Source: Candidatus Bathyarchaeota archaeon (lineage in GTDB: Archaea > Thermoproteota > Bathyarchaeia > RBG-16-48-13 > JAGMEO01). From it: a stretch of DNA of 6,089 nt. The DNA lies in NCBI GenBank assembly GCA_023128135.1, contig JAGMEO010000031.1, positions 1-6,089 of the forward strand, written 5' to 3'. The translations under genes were made by a program, and so were the position numbers. Below are positions 1 to 4,677 of this stretch, one piece after another. Numbering within the stretch: the first letter of the stretch is position 1; every line of letters starts with the position of its first letter. The notes beneath the pieces are model-generated. The model saw only the letters and a list, made by a program, of their open reading frames with translations. It did not search any database and was not told where the DNA came from.

Positions 1-78
1 GCAGAAGCTTCTTCTACCGGAGCCAGAAACACTACCGAAGCAGTTGAAACTGATCTTCAGATGTTTATAAAATTTTAG
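1..78 (+). CDS. Possible C-terminal end of an unidentified protein (partial)
   Basis: Frame 1 is open from the window edge to a TAG at 76-78 and encodes about 25 residues: an Ala/Thr/Ser/Glu-rich stretch followed by the ending LQMFIKF. Such a tail would suit a low-complexity C-terminus, but nothing in it identifies a family. Frame 2 is also open for most of this stretch (stop near 67-69), so the choice of frame rests on composition alone. The stop lies 25 bases before the 3' end of the minus-strand tRNA at 104, so the two would converge. It may be non-coding. Confidence 0.3.
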   Translation, partial: AEASSTGARNTTEAVETDLQMFIKF

Positions 79-136
79 AGAATCATTAATGTTTCTAATT
101 GTTTGGTGGGCCCGCCCGGATTTGAACCGGGGGCCA

Positions 137-162
137 CTCCCCAAGCAGACTTTTTCCGCTTT
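137..162 (-). other. tRNA intron, position 43/44 of the CAU tRNA (26 nt)
   Basis: After the anticodon stem strand CCTGT, the 31 bases before the T stem are far too many for a class I variable loop. Within them AAGCGGA and TCTGCTT form a seven-pair inner helix with a five-base loop. It is flanked by bulges GT^A and AG^T and a central helix ACCT/GGGG, in which the A-G pair is a mismatch. Cutting there leaves the variable loop TGGCC. Moving the cuts by one or two bases gives poorer variable loops. Confidence 0.65.
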
Positions 163-175
163 ACAGGTTATGAGC

Positions 176-189
176 TTCAACGATCTTTT
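176..189 (-). other. tRNA intron, position 30/31 of the CAU tRNA (14 nt)
   Basis: Very short archaeal intron removed by the tRNA splicing endonuclease. The BHB reads: outer helix GAG/CTC; central 4-bp helix CGAC/GTTG with one G-U pair; 5' bulge AG^A and 3' bulge AA^G, both three bases. The inner side is only a seven-base loop, so the inner helix is absent (a relaxed motif). Removal joins ACAG to G and creates a full five-pair anticodon stem. Confidence 0.75.
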
Positions 190-251
190 CTGTCGCTCTA
201 ACCAAACTGAGCTACGGGCCCCGAATCTATGTTTTTACAAATATTTTGGTT

Positions 252-260
252 GATTTAAGG
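252..260 (-). promoter_or_regulatory. Weak TATA-like box for the CAU tRNA
   Basis: On the minus strand this reads CCTTAAATC. Its centre is about 34 bases upstream of the mature tRNA 5' end at 221, so a start about 26 bases downstream would leave a leader of roughly eight bases. The match to the archaeal TATA consensus is modest. An A/T stretch closer to the gene (about 237-246) is an alternative. Confidence 0.3.
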
Positions 261-283
261 ATTTTCTCAAGACCGGGATATTA

Positions 284-317
284 ATAAAACATGGCTATTA
301 TCGTGTCGATGTTTTAT
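284..317. repeat. 9-bp inverted repeat between the two tRNA genes
   Basis: ATAAAACAT at 284-292 is repeated as its exact reverse complement ATGTTTTAT at 309-317, with a 16-base spacer. It lies midway between the divergent tRNA promoters. It could be a protein-binding site, a weak hairpin or chance in A/T-rich DNA. The rest of the 222-392 interval shows only TATA-like boxes. Confidence 0.4.
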
Positions 318-344
318 AGTGTGCTATTCAACATGTCATCTTAA

Positions 345-355
345 ATTTAAATATA
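345..355 (+). promoter_or_regulatory. TATA box for tRNA-Asn
   Basis: An A/T-only tract containing TTTAAATATA fits the archaeal TATA consensus. With its centre near 350, transcription would start around 376, giving a leader of about 17 bases before the mature 5' end at 393. It is the best TATA match upstream of this gene. Confidence 0.5.
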
Positions 356-400
356 ACAAAGTTTGACCAGAATTAGAGGTGCCGCCGATTAGGCCGTCGT

Positions 401-423
401 ACGTGTAATTTTGCACGGACGCA
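401..423 (+). other. tRNA-Asn intron 1, position 8/9 (23 nt)
   Basis: Complete BHB: outer helix GGC/GCT (one G-U), central helix CGTC (395-398) with GACG (418-421), 5' bulge GT^A (399-401), 3' bulge CA^A (422-424), and inner helix CGTGTA/TGCACG around loop ATTT. Joining T400 to A424 restores U8-A9 before the D stem. The cut sits between the acceptor and D arms, away from the canonical anticodon-loop site. Confidence 0.78.
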
Positions 424-446
424 AGCTCAGCCTGGTAGAGCAGCGG

Positions 447-473
447 ACTAACAGAATGTACTGTTAGGCTGAG
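447..473 (+). other. tRNA-Asn intron 2, position 30/31 (27 nt)
   Basis: Central helix CAGC (441-444) with GCTG (468-471) is fully Watson-Crick. The 5' bulge is GG^A (445-447) and the 3' bulge AG^G (472-474). A seven-pair inner helix CTAACAG/CTGTTAG (448-454 with 461-467) has a six-base loop; the outer helix is only two pairs. Splicing restores GCGGG in the anticodon stem. The intron carries CTGTTAG, one base different from the anticodon loop CTGTTAA 14 bases downstream. Confidence 0.8.
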
Positions 474-486
474 GCTGTTAACCCGT

Positions 487-515
487 AAGATAGGAGATAA
501 CTCCTGTCTGGGGAG
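487..515 (+). other. tRNA-Asn intron 3, position 43/44 (29 nt)
   Basis: Inner helix AGATAGGAG (488-496) with CTCCTGTCT (501-509) has nine pairs including one U-G, with loop ATAA. The central helix is CCC/GGG (482-484 with 511-513 or 510-512), with an A-G mismatch beside it. Bulges are GT^A (485-487) and AG^T (514-516). Removal leaves the five-base variable loop TGGTC. Site, bulges and the terminal GGGGAG match the 43/44 intron of the CAU tRNA at 137-162. Confidence 0.78.
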
Positions 516-521
516 TGGTCG

Positions 522-551
522 AGGCTGCTGGTAATCCCAACGGTCGCCAAA
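522..551 (+). other. tRNA-Asn intron 4, position 49/50 in the T stem (30 nt)
   Basis: Without this intron the T stem would be AAAGG against CCTTC, with a mismatch at the outer pair and about 31 extra bases after the variable loop. Central helix TGGT (516-519) pairs with GCCA (546-549); bulges are CG^A (520-522) and AA^A (550-552). The inner helix is GGCTG/CGGTC with wobble pairs, extended by TGG/CCA after a C-A mismatch. Joining G521 to A552 gives T stem GAAGG. Because of the A-run, a one-base shift gives the same product. Confidence 0.72.
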
Positions 552-585
552 AAGGTTCGAGTCCTTCCGGCGGCGCCAGAACTTC

Positions 586-1674
586 TTACTCTTCTAGTTC
601 TTCCAGTTTCTTCGGGAGATATGACTTTACTACATAGTCTAATCCGTATCTGGAGAAAGCTTCAAGTTCACACTTGTTCTTGTGCTTGAGAAAATCGTCA
701 ATCTGACTCTTCCAAGGTTCCTCTTTATATCTTGGGTCCTTCTTCATGTCGTAAAGTCTCTTGATGTCTACGTCTTTCAATCGTTCATGGGGCAGTTTGT
801 ATAGGTCGATGTCTGTGCTGTATAGCCCCATCCAACGTGCTTCTGGTGTTGCTAGATCTCTGAGGTGAGCTGCGTTGGCGCTGCCGCAAATGATCGTAAC
901 TGCAATTGCCATTCCCCATGGATCAGCGTCACAGAATATGAAGACTGGGAGGTTTAACTCTTGATTCAGCCTTCTAATCATATGCCTTGTCGCTCTTTGA
1001 GGTTGCCCAGCTGTGTGGATTAAAATGGTGTTGAACTTTTGGTGGGCTTTTTCCTCTACGAACCTTGTGAACATTGCGCCTTTCTCTATAACTATGATTT
1101 TGTCAGCCTTTGTTTCTACGAAGTCTGCTCTGGTTAATGCGGGGCCGATCATGACTCCGTCTGGGTGTGATGTGAGGTTGAGTCTGTTACCTTCGTACCC
1201 GGGTACTGTGTACTCAATAGTTAGATCTCCAAATATTGCGCTTCTCTCTTCTGGGAATACGTTAAAATCTTCACGAGAGTGGCCGAGCACTGTTTCTAGG
1301 TCTGTTATTATGTTGTCTGATTCCTGTTGGTCTTTGAAATTTATATCAAAAGCCTGTGCAGAGTAGAAGACATCTCTCAAGGTTGAGGTTTTATTGATAC
1401 TGCTTAATTCATGAACGAACCTGGCGATCCAAATAAGCTGAGTGAAAGGTCTGATGTGACGTATGTTTCTTGAGCTTCTTTTGATGCTTCTGTCTCCTAA
1501 TATGTATTGCTTCAGGGTTTCATCATAATGTATGTTCCTGGTTGATCGGCTTGGCATTTCTACAGAGGGAAACTCGATGTTTTCAATCTGTTGATATGTT
1601 TTTTCTCCCAGGCTCTCCAAGGCCTGTAATGTAAATTTTCTTTTCTCTTTCATGGATGCTTTATTCTTCTTCAT
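586..1674 (-). CDS. top6A: DNA topoisomerase VI subunit A (Spo11-like)
   Basis: Catalytic subunit of the type IIB topoisomerase, which makes and reseals double-strand breaks to relax and decatenate DNA; homologous to eukaryotic Spo11. From ATG at 1674 it has 362 residues, near the usual 360-390. The winged-helix 5Y-CAP region carries TLRDVFYS with the DNA-linking tyrosine at residue 104. The Toprim fold follows, with metal ligands E197 in IVIEKG and D249/D251 in CDADPWG, and GQPQRATR at 223-230. Spacings match characterised archaeal Top6A. The start was chosen for AGGAG at 1686-1690, 11 bases upstream, and because the family's conserved N-terminus begins just after it; this gives a 14-base overlap with top6B. 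An ATG at 1737 (383 residues, 77-base overlap) and one at 1653 (no overlap) are alternatives. It is the last gene of the operon. The Glu/Lys-rich C-terminus abuts tRNA-Asn. Confidence 0.95.
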   Translation of the reverse strand: MKKNKASMKEKRKFTLQALESLGEKTYQQIENIEFPSVEMPSRSTRNIHYDETLKQYILGDRSIKRSSRNIRHIRPFTQLIWIARFVHELSSINKTSTLRDVFYSAQAFDINFKDQQESDNIITDLETVLGHSREDFNVFPEERSAIFGDLTIEYTVPGYEGNRLNLTSHPDGVMIGPALTRADFVETKADKIIVIEKGAMFTRFVEEKAHQKFNTILIHTAGQPQRATRHMIRRLNQELNLPVFIFCDADPWGMAIAVTIICGSANAAHLRDLATPEARWMGLYSTDIDLYKLPHERLKDVDIKRLYDMKKDPRYKEEPWKSQIDDFLKHKNKCELEAFSRYGLDYVVKSYLPKKLEELEE

Positions 1675-3208
1675 CTTCCGAATAACTCCTAAATCTGTCA
1701 ATTGATCGTAGAAGTGGTTGAATGTCTGGTTCTTCATCTTTACCTGCCAACTCGGTTGAGAAAGTCGCTATTTTTGGCAGGTACTTAGCAAAGACATTGA
1801 GCCTCTTTCTCTCTCGCTCAATACTGATTTTCTTTGATAAAAACAGTCTTAGTCTGCGGGAGACGTTTCGGATTCCACGTAATATTTCTTGTTCAACCTC
1901 AGGGCGGTCTGCTATAAACTCCTTGCCTACTGTCTTGTAGGGAATCTTGGTCGAACAGATGTGTACGATGAGGGCAATTGGCATGTCTGGAGTGACTTTG
2001 TAATGCTTCCAATTTATTCTTGTATTGGCTACCTTCCATGCCACGTCGCTGGATTCATCGTAGAGGAGAGGAATCCGATTCGCGAACCTGTACAAAGCGA
2101 TTCCAGTTTTATTTGGCACATTACCGCCATAAGCAACTCCCACCTCTATTATGAACGGATAACCTGAATAAGCAGAGGGTTTTCTCTGTTCCACCGTTAT
2201 GAAGGCTGGCATCAATTCTTTGCGTATGCCTGCTTCTAACAAGTCTCTTCCTATCGGGGACAGGCAAGAAGCGTCTGGAGGTAGAAAGCCAGGGAAGCTC
2301 TTCATAGACTGCGCTAACCTGACTGCTTCATCTGGACTGAGCCTTCTCGGATCTAACTTCGATTCCATGTCAGCAAACTCTAGGAATTTTTCAGCAGTGT
2401 TCTTTCCAACTCGATGAAAATGGGTTGTCATGAAGCAGAGCAGGTCTCGGCACTTTGTTACATTGCTGATTCTCTGTATGTTTTCAACGTCAATCCCATA
2501 AGGATGGGGAAGGGTCTCTGTTGGAGGAAGGGGCATCTTGTCTGTTATCCTCATGAATCTATATAATCGTCCTTTCGGATCGACAAATGTGAGATTTACG
2601 TAGGGAGCAACCATGGCTGTCTGCTTCATGTACTCAAGAATTTTTGGCATTGCTTTTGGATAGTCGCCGTCGAAGGTAAAGTCGATTATTGTTCCATGCC
2701 ATCTGTCCTTGTTCGGTTTCACCTCTTTTTTCAAGATAATGGGCTTATTCTTTTGGATGTCAATCATCAAGTTGAACTCGTATGTTCGACTGGTTCCAGT
2801 GCTTGAGATGATGTGAGCTGAGCTGTGGGTTGTTATCTGCCCGTAGAGGATCGCCATCTTTCCGCCAAGCCCGAAGGTTCCCCTTACCTGCTTCAAGGTG
2901 TACTTTGAACCATAGAGGATTTGTCCAAAAGCTGAAGGAATGTGCTCAGGGGGCACACCACTCCCATTGTCCATCACTACTATCCTGTAAGTGTTCATGT
3001 TTTCGCTAATGCTGTTCTCTTGACTCAGTCTGATGTAGATCTCAGGCAGAATCTGATAGAGCTCACATGCGTCCAGAGAGTTCTCAAGTAGCTCCCTGAC
3101 AGTAGCGTATACAGCGCGGGATGGATTTGTGAATCCGGCTAAATCTCTGTTTCTGTAAAAGAAGTCCGCGGGGCTTATCTCCCTGAACACTTCTCTCTGT
3201 TGAGCCAT
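1661..3208 (-). CDS. top6B: DNA topoisomerase VI subunit B (GHKL ATPase)
   Basis: ATP-binding subunit that dimerises and passes DNA through the break made by subunit A. From ATG at 3208 it has 515 residues, a normal length. The GHKL fold shows the N-box ELLENSLDA (catalytic Glu 39, Mg-binding Asn 43), the G1 motif DNGSGVP at 80-86, and a glycine-rich lid RGTFGLGGKMA at 109-119. A helix-two-turn-helix region follows around 270-330. The transducer domain contains NWKHY, whose Lys 401 is the conserved lysine reaching the nucleotide phosphate. An acidic tail (SEDEEE) ends the protein. An ATG two codons upstream (3214) overlaps the dim2 stop as ATGA, but GGAG at 3216-3219 is only one base from it and seven from the ATG at 3208, so I chose the latter. 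The lid differs from the GIGIS-type sequence of many euryarchaeal and Sulfolobus proteins and looks closer to thaumarchaeal and plant forms (from memory). Confidence 0.96.
   Translation of the reverse strand: MAQQREVFREISPADFFYRNRDLAGFTNPSRAVYATVRELLENSLDACELYQILPEIYIRLSQENSISENMNTYRIVVMDNGSGVPPEHIPSAFGQILYGSKYTLKQVRGTFGLGGKMAILYGQITTHSSAHIISSTGTSRTYEFNLMIDIQKNKPIILKKEVKPNKDRWHGTIIDFTFDGDYPKAMPKILEYMKQTAMVAPYVNLTFVDPKGRLYRFMRITDKMPLPPTETLPHPYGIDVENIQRISNVTKCRDLLCFMTTHFHRVGKNTAEKFLEFADMESKLDPRRLSPDEAVRLAQSMKSFPGFLPPDASCLSPIGRDLLEAGIRKELMPAFITVEQRKPSAYSGYPFIIEVGVAYGGNVPNKTGIALYRFANRIPLLYDESSDVAWKVANTRINWKHYKVTPDMPIALIVHICSTKIPYKTVGKEFIADRPEVEQEILRGIRNVSRRLRLFLSKKISIERERKRLNVFAKYLPKIATFSTELAGKDEEPDIQPLLRSIDRFRSYSEDEEE
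1686..1690 (-). promoter_or_regulatory. Shine-Dalgarno site for top6A
   Basis: Minus-strand AGGAG, complementary to the archaeal 16S 3' end, lies 11 bases before the ATG at 1674 and inside the 3' end of top6B. It favours that start over the ATG at 1737, whose best upstream element is the shorter AGGT at 1742-1745, four bases away. Confidence 0.5.
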
Positions 3209-3210
3209 CG

Positions 3211-3795
3211 TCATTCTCCAGTCATTTCCTTAGAAGTAGGCTTCCAGATCTTCATCTCTTCCTGTTTTAGTTTTATCCTCTTTCGGTGAAGATATCTATA
3301 TACTGTTTTATGTTGTCTTCCTTCGATAAGCATCTTGATGGCTTCTTTGGCTACTTCGAATCCGATGTCGCCAATTAAAGAAATCGTATAACCATATACA
3401 CACACGTTGACGCCTGTCAATTCTTCTATGATTCTTCTCGTCTTTCCTCCTTTTCCTATTATCCTACCTTTAACTCGTTGTATGTCTGACTGCGATCTCT
3501 TGAAGAATTCTCTCAGATCAATGATCCTTAATGTGACTGCATCATCTAAAAGTCTTAAAGCGCTTTCAGGCGAGAATCCTCGGCCAATTGCGGTAACAAC
3601 GTCTTTTGCACGAAATATATGTGTCGGGTCCTCCGCTTCAGGCTTTAACGCTATCTCTACATTTCCGTTTTCACTATCTATAACCATATTAACATTAAGC
3701 GTTTTTTCTATGTGTCCTTTTGTGCGTCCATTTGGTCCTATTAAAACACCTAGGCGGTCTTTTGGTATTCTAATTTGAATTTTTGCTTCAACCAT
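3211..3795 (-). CDS. dim2: KH-domain RNA-binding protein, archaeal Dim2/Pno1 homologue
   Basis: 194-residue protein with two KH domains. The first has the GxxG loop GPNG (residues 20-23, in LIGPNGRTKGHIE); the second has GKGG (114-117, in RIIGKGGKTRRIIEE). A helical segment lies between them and a basic C-terminal tail follows. This architecture and size match the archaeal Dim2p/Pno1 family, which binds the 3' end of 16S rRNA during small-subunit maturation and has been linked to aIF2-alpha. Its position after rio1 supports this, since RIO kinases act at the same step. The ATG at 3795 lies inside the rio1 end (8-base overlap). A partial Shine-Dalgarno, GGTGGATC at 3803-3810, lies upstream at long spacing. 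The stop touches the top6B start region, so translational coupling on both sides is likely. Confidence 0.92.
   Translation of the reverse strand: MVEAKIQIRIPKDRLGVLIGPNGRTKGHIEKTLNVNMVIDSENGNVEIALKPEAEDPTHIFRAKDVVTAIGRGFSPESALRLLDDAVTLRIIDLREFFKRSQSDIQRVKGRIIGKGGKTRRIIEELTGVNVCVYGYTISLIGDIGFEVAKEAIKMLIEGRQHKTVYRYLHRKRIKLKQEEMKIWKPTSKEMTGE
3216..3219 (-). promoter_or_regulatory. Shine-Dalgarno site deciding the top6B start
   Basis: Minus-strand GGAG lies at the end of dim2. Spacing to the ATG at 3214 is one base, too short; to the ATG at 3208 it is seven bases, which is normal. It indicates that translation starts at MAQQRE and not at the ATG overlapping the dim2 stop. Confidence 0.55.
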
Positions 3796-4591
3796 TTTCT
3801 ATGATCCACCTATACGTGTCATCGACGTCTTTAACTTCCACTCCGAGATCTAAAAAGAAGCGATTCAGATTCTCTAAGTCTCTTCGAAGAAATTGTTCAG
3901 CCATGGGGTGCTCAAGGAGAACTGCCTGAGACAAGTCAAAGATGATTGGTCTTTCCCTCCAATTCATAATATTATACTCACTTAAGTCTGCGTGTACAAG
4001 TCTTGCTTTCTTGTAAAGCTTTTTTATGTCTTCCATCAGTCGTTGGTACATTAGTTCTGGCTTCTTTGGTGGTTTCTCCCTCAAAAGTGGGGCTCGTACT
4101 CCTTTCTTACCATAGAACTTCATGATTAACACGTTCTTTTCTACATATATTGGCTTAGGAACGTGAACCCCTGAATTGTAAGCTTTCATCAAGTTCTTGT
4201 ACTCCTTCTTTGCCCATGTGTAAATGAGAGATCGCGTATCAGTTCTCACGTGTTGAAATCGTGGGTCGCCCTGAATGTAAATCCGCATGCCTTTCTTAAA
4301 TTCAGATGAAATCGTCAAGTATATCTTTATGGCTATCCCCTTTTCTTCAGAATTAACACCATAGTATACCCGAGCTTCCTTTCCAGATTCGACCACTCCG
4401 TAAATGTTTTTGATAATATTTTGGTTGAGTAAACGGTATATTGTCATAAGAGTGGACTTATCGAAGACTTCTTCTAGAACCGCATAGTCTTCAGATCTTT
4501 TCTCTTTCATGAGTTGTTCTCTTTCGTAACGCTTCTCTTTCTTTAGAAGGCGTTTTTCAACTTTATCTTTAACCGACAAGGTAGTTCTCAA
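3788..4591 (-). CDS. rio1: RIO1-type serine protein kinase/ATPase
   Basis: Atypical kinase of the RIO1 family, an ATPase-like factor in late small-subunit assembly. A lysine/glutamate-rich N-terminal stretch (about 1-35) leads to a winged-helix segment. The nucleotide loop ESGKEARVYYG is at 68-78, where the family usually has STGKEANVYYG. The phosphate-binding lysine is K89 in AIKIY. The catalytic loop VHADLSEYN is at 199-207 (Asp 202, Asn 207), and the metal-binding Asp 219 is in FDLSQAV. All catalytic residues are present and the length (267) is typical. The start is TTG at 4591; no upstream ATG lies in frame, and the next ATG (4510) would remove 27 residues of the basic N-terminus. No clear Shine-Dalgarno precedes TTG, which suggests a short-leader mRNA. 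It is the first gene of the rio1-dim2-top6B-top6A operon. Confidence 0.95.
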   Translation of the reverse strand: MRTTLSVKDKVEKRLLKKEKRYEREQLMKEKRSEDYAVLEEVFDKSTLMTIYRLLNQNIIKNIYGVVESGKEARVYYGVNSEEKGIAIKIYLTISSEFKKGMRIYIQGDPRFQHVRTDTRSLIYTWAKKEYKNLMKAYNSGVHVPKPIYVEKNVLIMKFYGKKGVRAPLLREKPPKKPELMYQRLMEDIKKLYKKARLVHADLSEYNIMNWRERPIIFDLSQAVLLEHPMAEQFLRRDLENLNRFFLDLGVEVKDVDDTYRWIIENG

Positions 4592-4626
4592 CTATGGGTA
4601 AGATAAATACTTCATTAAACTTACTT

Positions 4627-4633
4627 CTTAAAA
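4627..4633 (-). promoter_or_regulatory. TATA-like box for the rio1 operon
   Basis: Minus-strand TTTTAAG, with its centre about 39 bases upstream of the rio1 TTG, would place the transcript start near 4604 and leave a leader of about 13 bases. A second A/T-rich candidate (TATTTATC, about 4602-4610) is closer and would fit only a later start codon. Confidence 0.35.
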
Positions 4634-4677
4634 GAGTGAAATAGTACTCATTTTTAAAGAATAGTTTTGCATTAAAA

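Larger units (their letters stand above)
104..221 (-). tRNA. tRNA with CAU anticodon, probably tRNA-Ile2, two introns
   Basis: Read on the minus strand from 221. The acceptor GGGCCCG (221-215) pairs with CGGGCCC (114-108); discriminator A is at 107 and CCA is encoded at 106-104. U8-A9 is followed by D stem GCTC/GAGC with the GG of the D loop. The anticodon stem ACAGG/CCTGT forms only after removing a 14-base intron between positions 30 and 31. The loop CTCATAA gives anticodon CAU. A second, 26-base intron after position 43 restores a five-base variable loop TGGCC. T stem CCCGG/CCGGG encloses TTCAAAT. The spliced length is 75 plus CCA. The GGGCC start with UA at 8-9 resembles archaeal tRNA-Ile2, whose C34 is changed to agmatidine by TiaS so that it reads AUA. 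Elongator tRNA-Met usually starts GCC with UG at 8-9, but is not excluded. It is not an initiator tRNA. Confidence 0.85.
393..578 (+). tRNA. tRNA-Asn (GUU) with four introns
   Basis: Acceptor GCCGTCG (393-399) pairs with CGGCGGC (568-574) with one U-G; discriminator G is at 575 and CCA is encoded at 576-578. After U8 (400) a 23-base intron is removed before A9 (424). D stem GCTC/GAGC is at 425-428 and 438-441. The anticodon stem is GCGG (443-446) plus G474 pairing with CCCGT (482-486), after loss of a 27-base intron. The loop CTGTTAA at 475-481 gives GUU. A 29-base intron separates CCCGT from the variable loop TGGTC (516-520). A 30-base intron splits the T stem, so that G521 plus AAGG (552-555) pairs with CCTTC (563-567) around TTCGAGT. 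The spliced length is 74 plus CCA. GUU and G73 agree with asparagine identity. The gene ends seven bases before the stop of the convergent top6A. No T-run terminator follows, only a pyrimidine-rich tract. Confidence 0.87.

Noticed and set aside
132..162. Long variable arm in the CAU tRNA, as in Leu or Ser tRNAs
   Set aside because: The anticodon is CAU, and the hairpin is flanked by bulges and GGGG pairing with the anticodon-stem exon, as expected of an intron; excision gives a standard variable loop.
163..189. Intron at the canonical 37/38 site of the CAU tRNA
   Set aside because: The loop CTCATAA is contiguous and its stem closes only when the 14 bases between positions 30 and 31 are removed.
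291..344. Short plus-strand frame of 17 codons from ATG to TAA between the two tRNA genes
   Set aside because: Too short, no ribosome-binding site, and no family resemblance; it overlaps the inverted repeat and the TATA region of tRNA-Asn.
381..578. tRNA-Asn starting at 381 with acceptor GCCGCCG
   Set aside because: The acceptor would pair perfectly, but base 8 would not be U, and the well-formed BHB at 395-424 would leave 12 extra bases. Starting at 393 gives U8-A9 and a normal cloverleaf.
1013..1366. Plus-strand open frame of 117 codons inside top6A, and similar ones at 1722-1940, 1889-2167, 2199-2417, 3407-3778 and 4856-5242
   Set aside because: Each is antisense to a confidently identified minus-strand gene, or largely so, and encodes no recognisable domain; they are shadow frames.
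3208..3214. ATGA overlap (dim2 stop with top6B start at 3214)
   Set aside because: GGAG lies just one base from that ATG; the ATG at 3208 has normal spacing, so the apparent overlap is probably not used.
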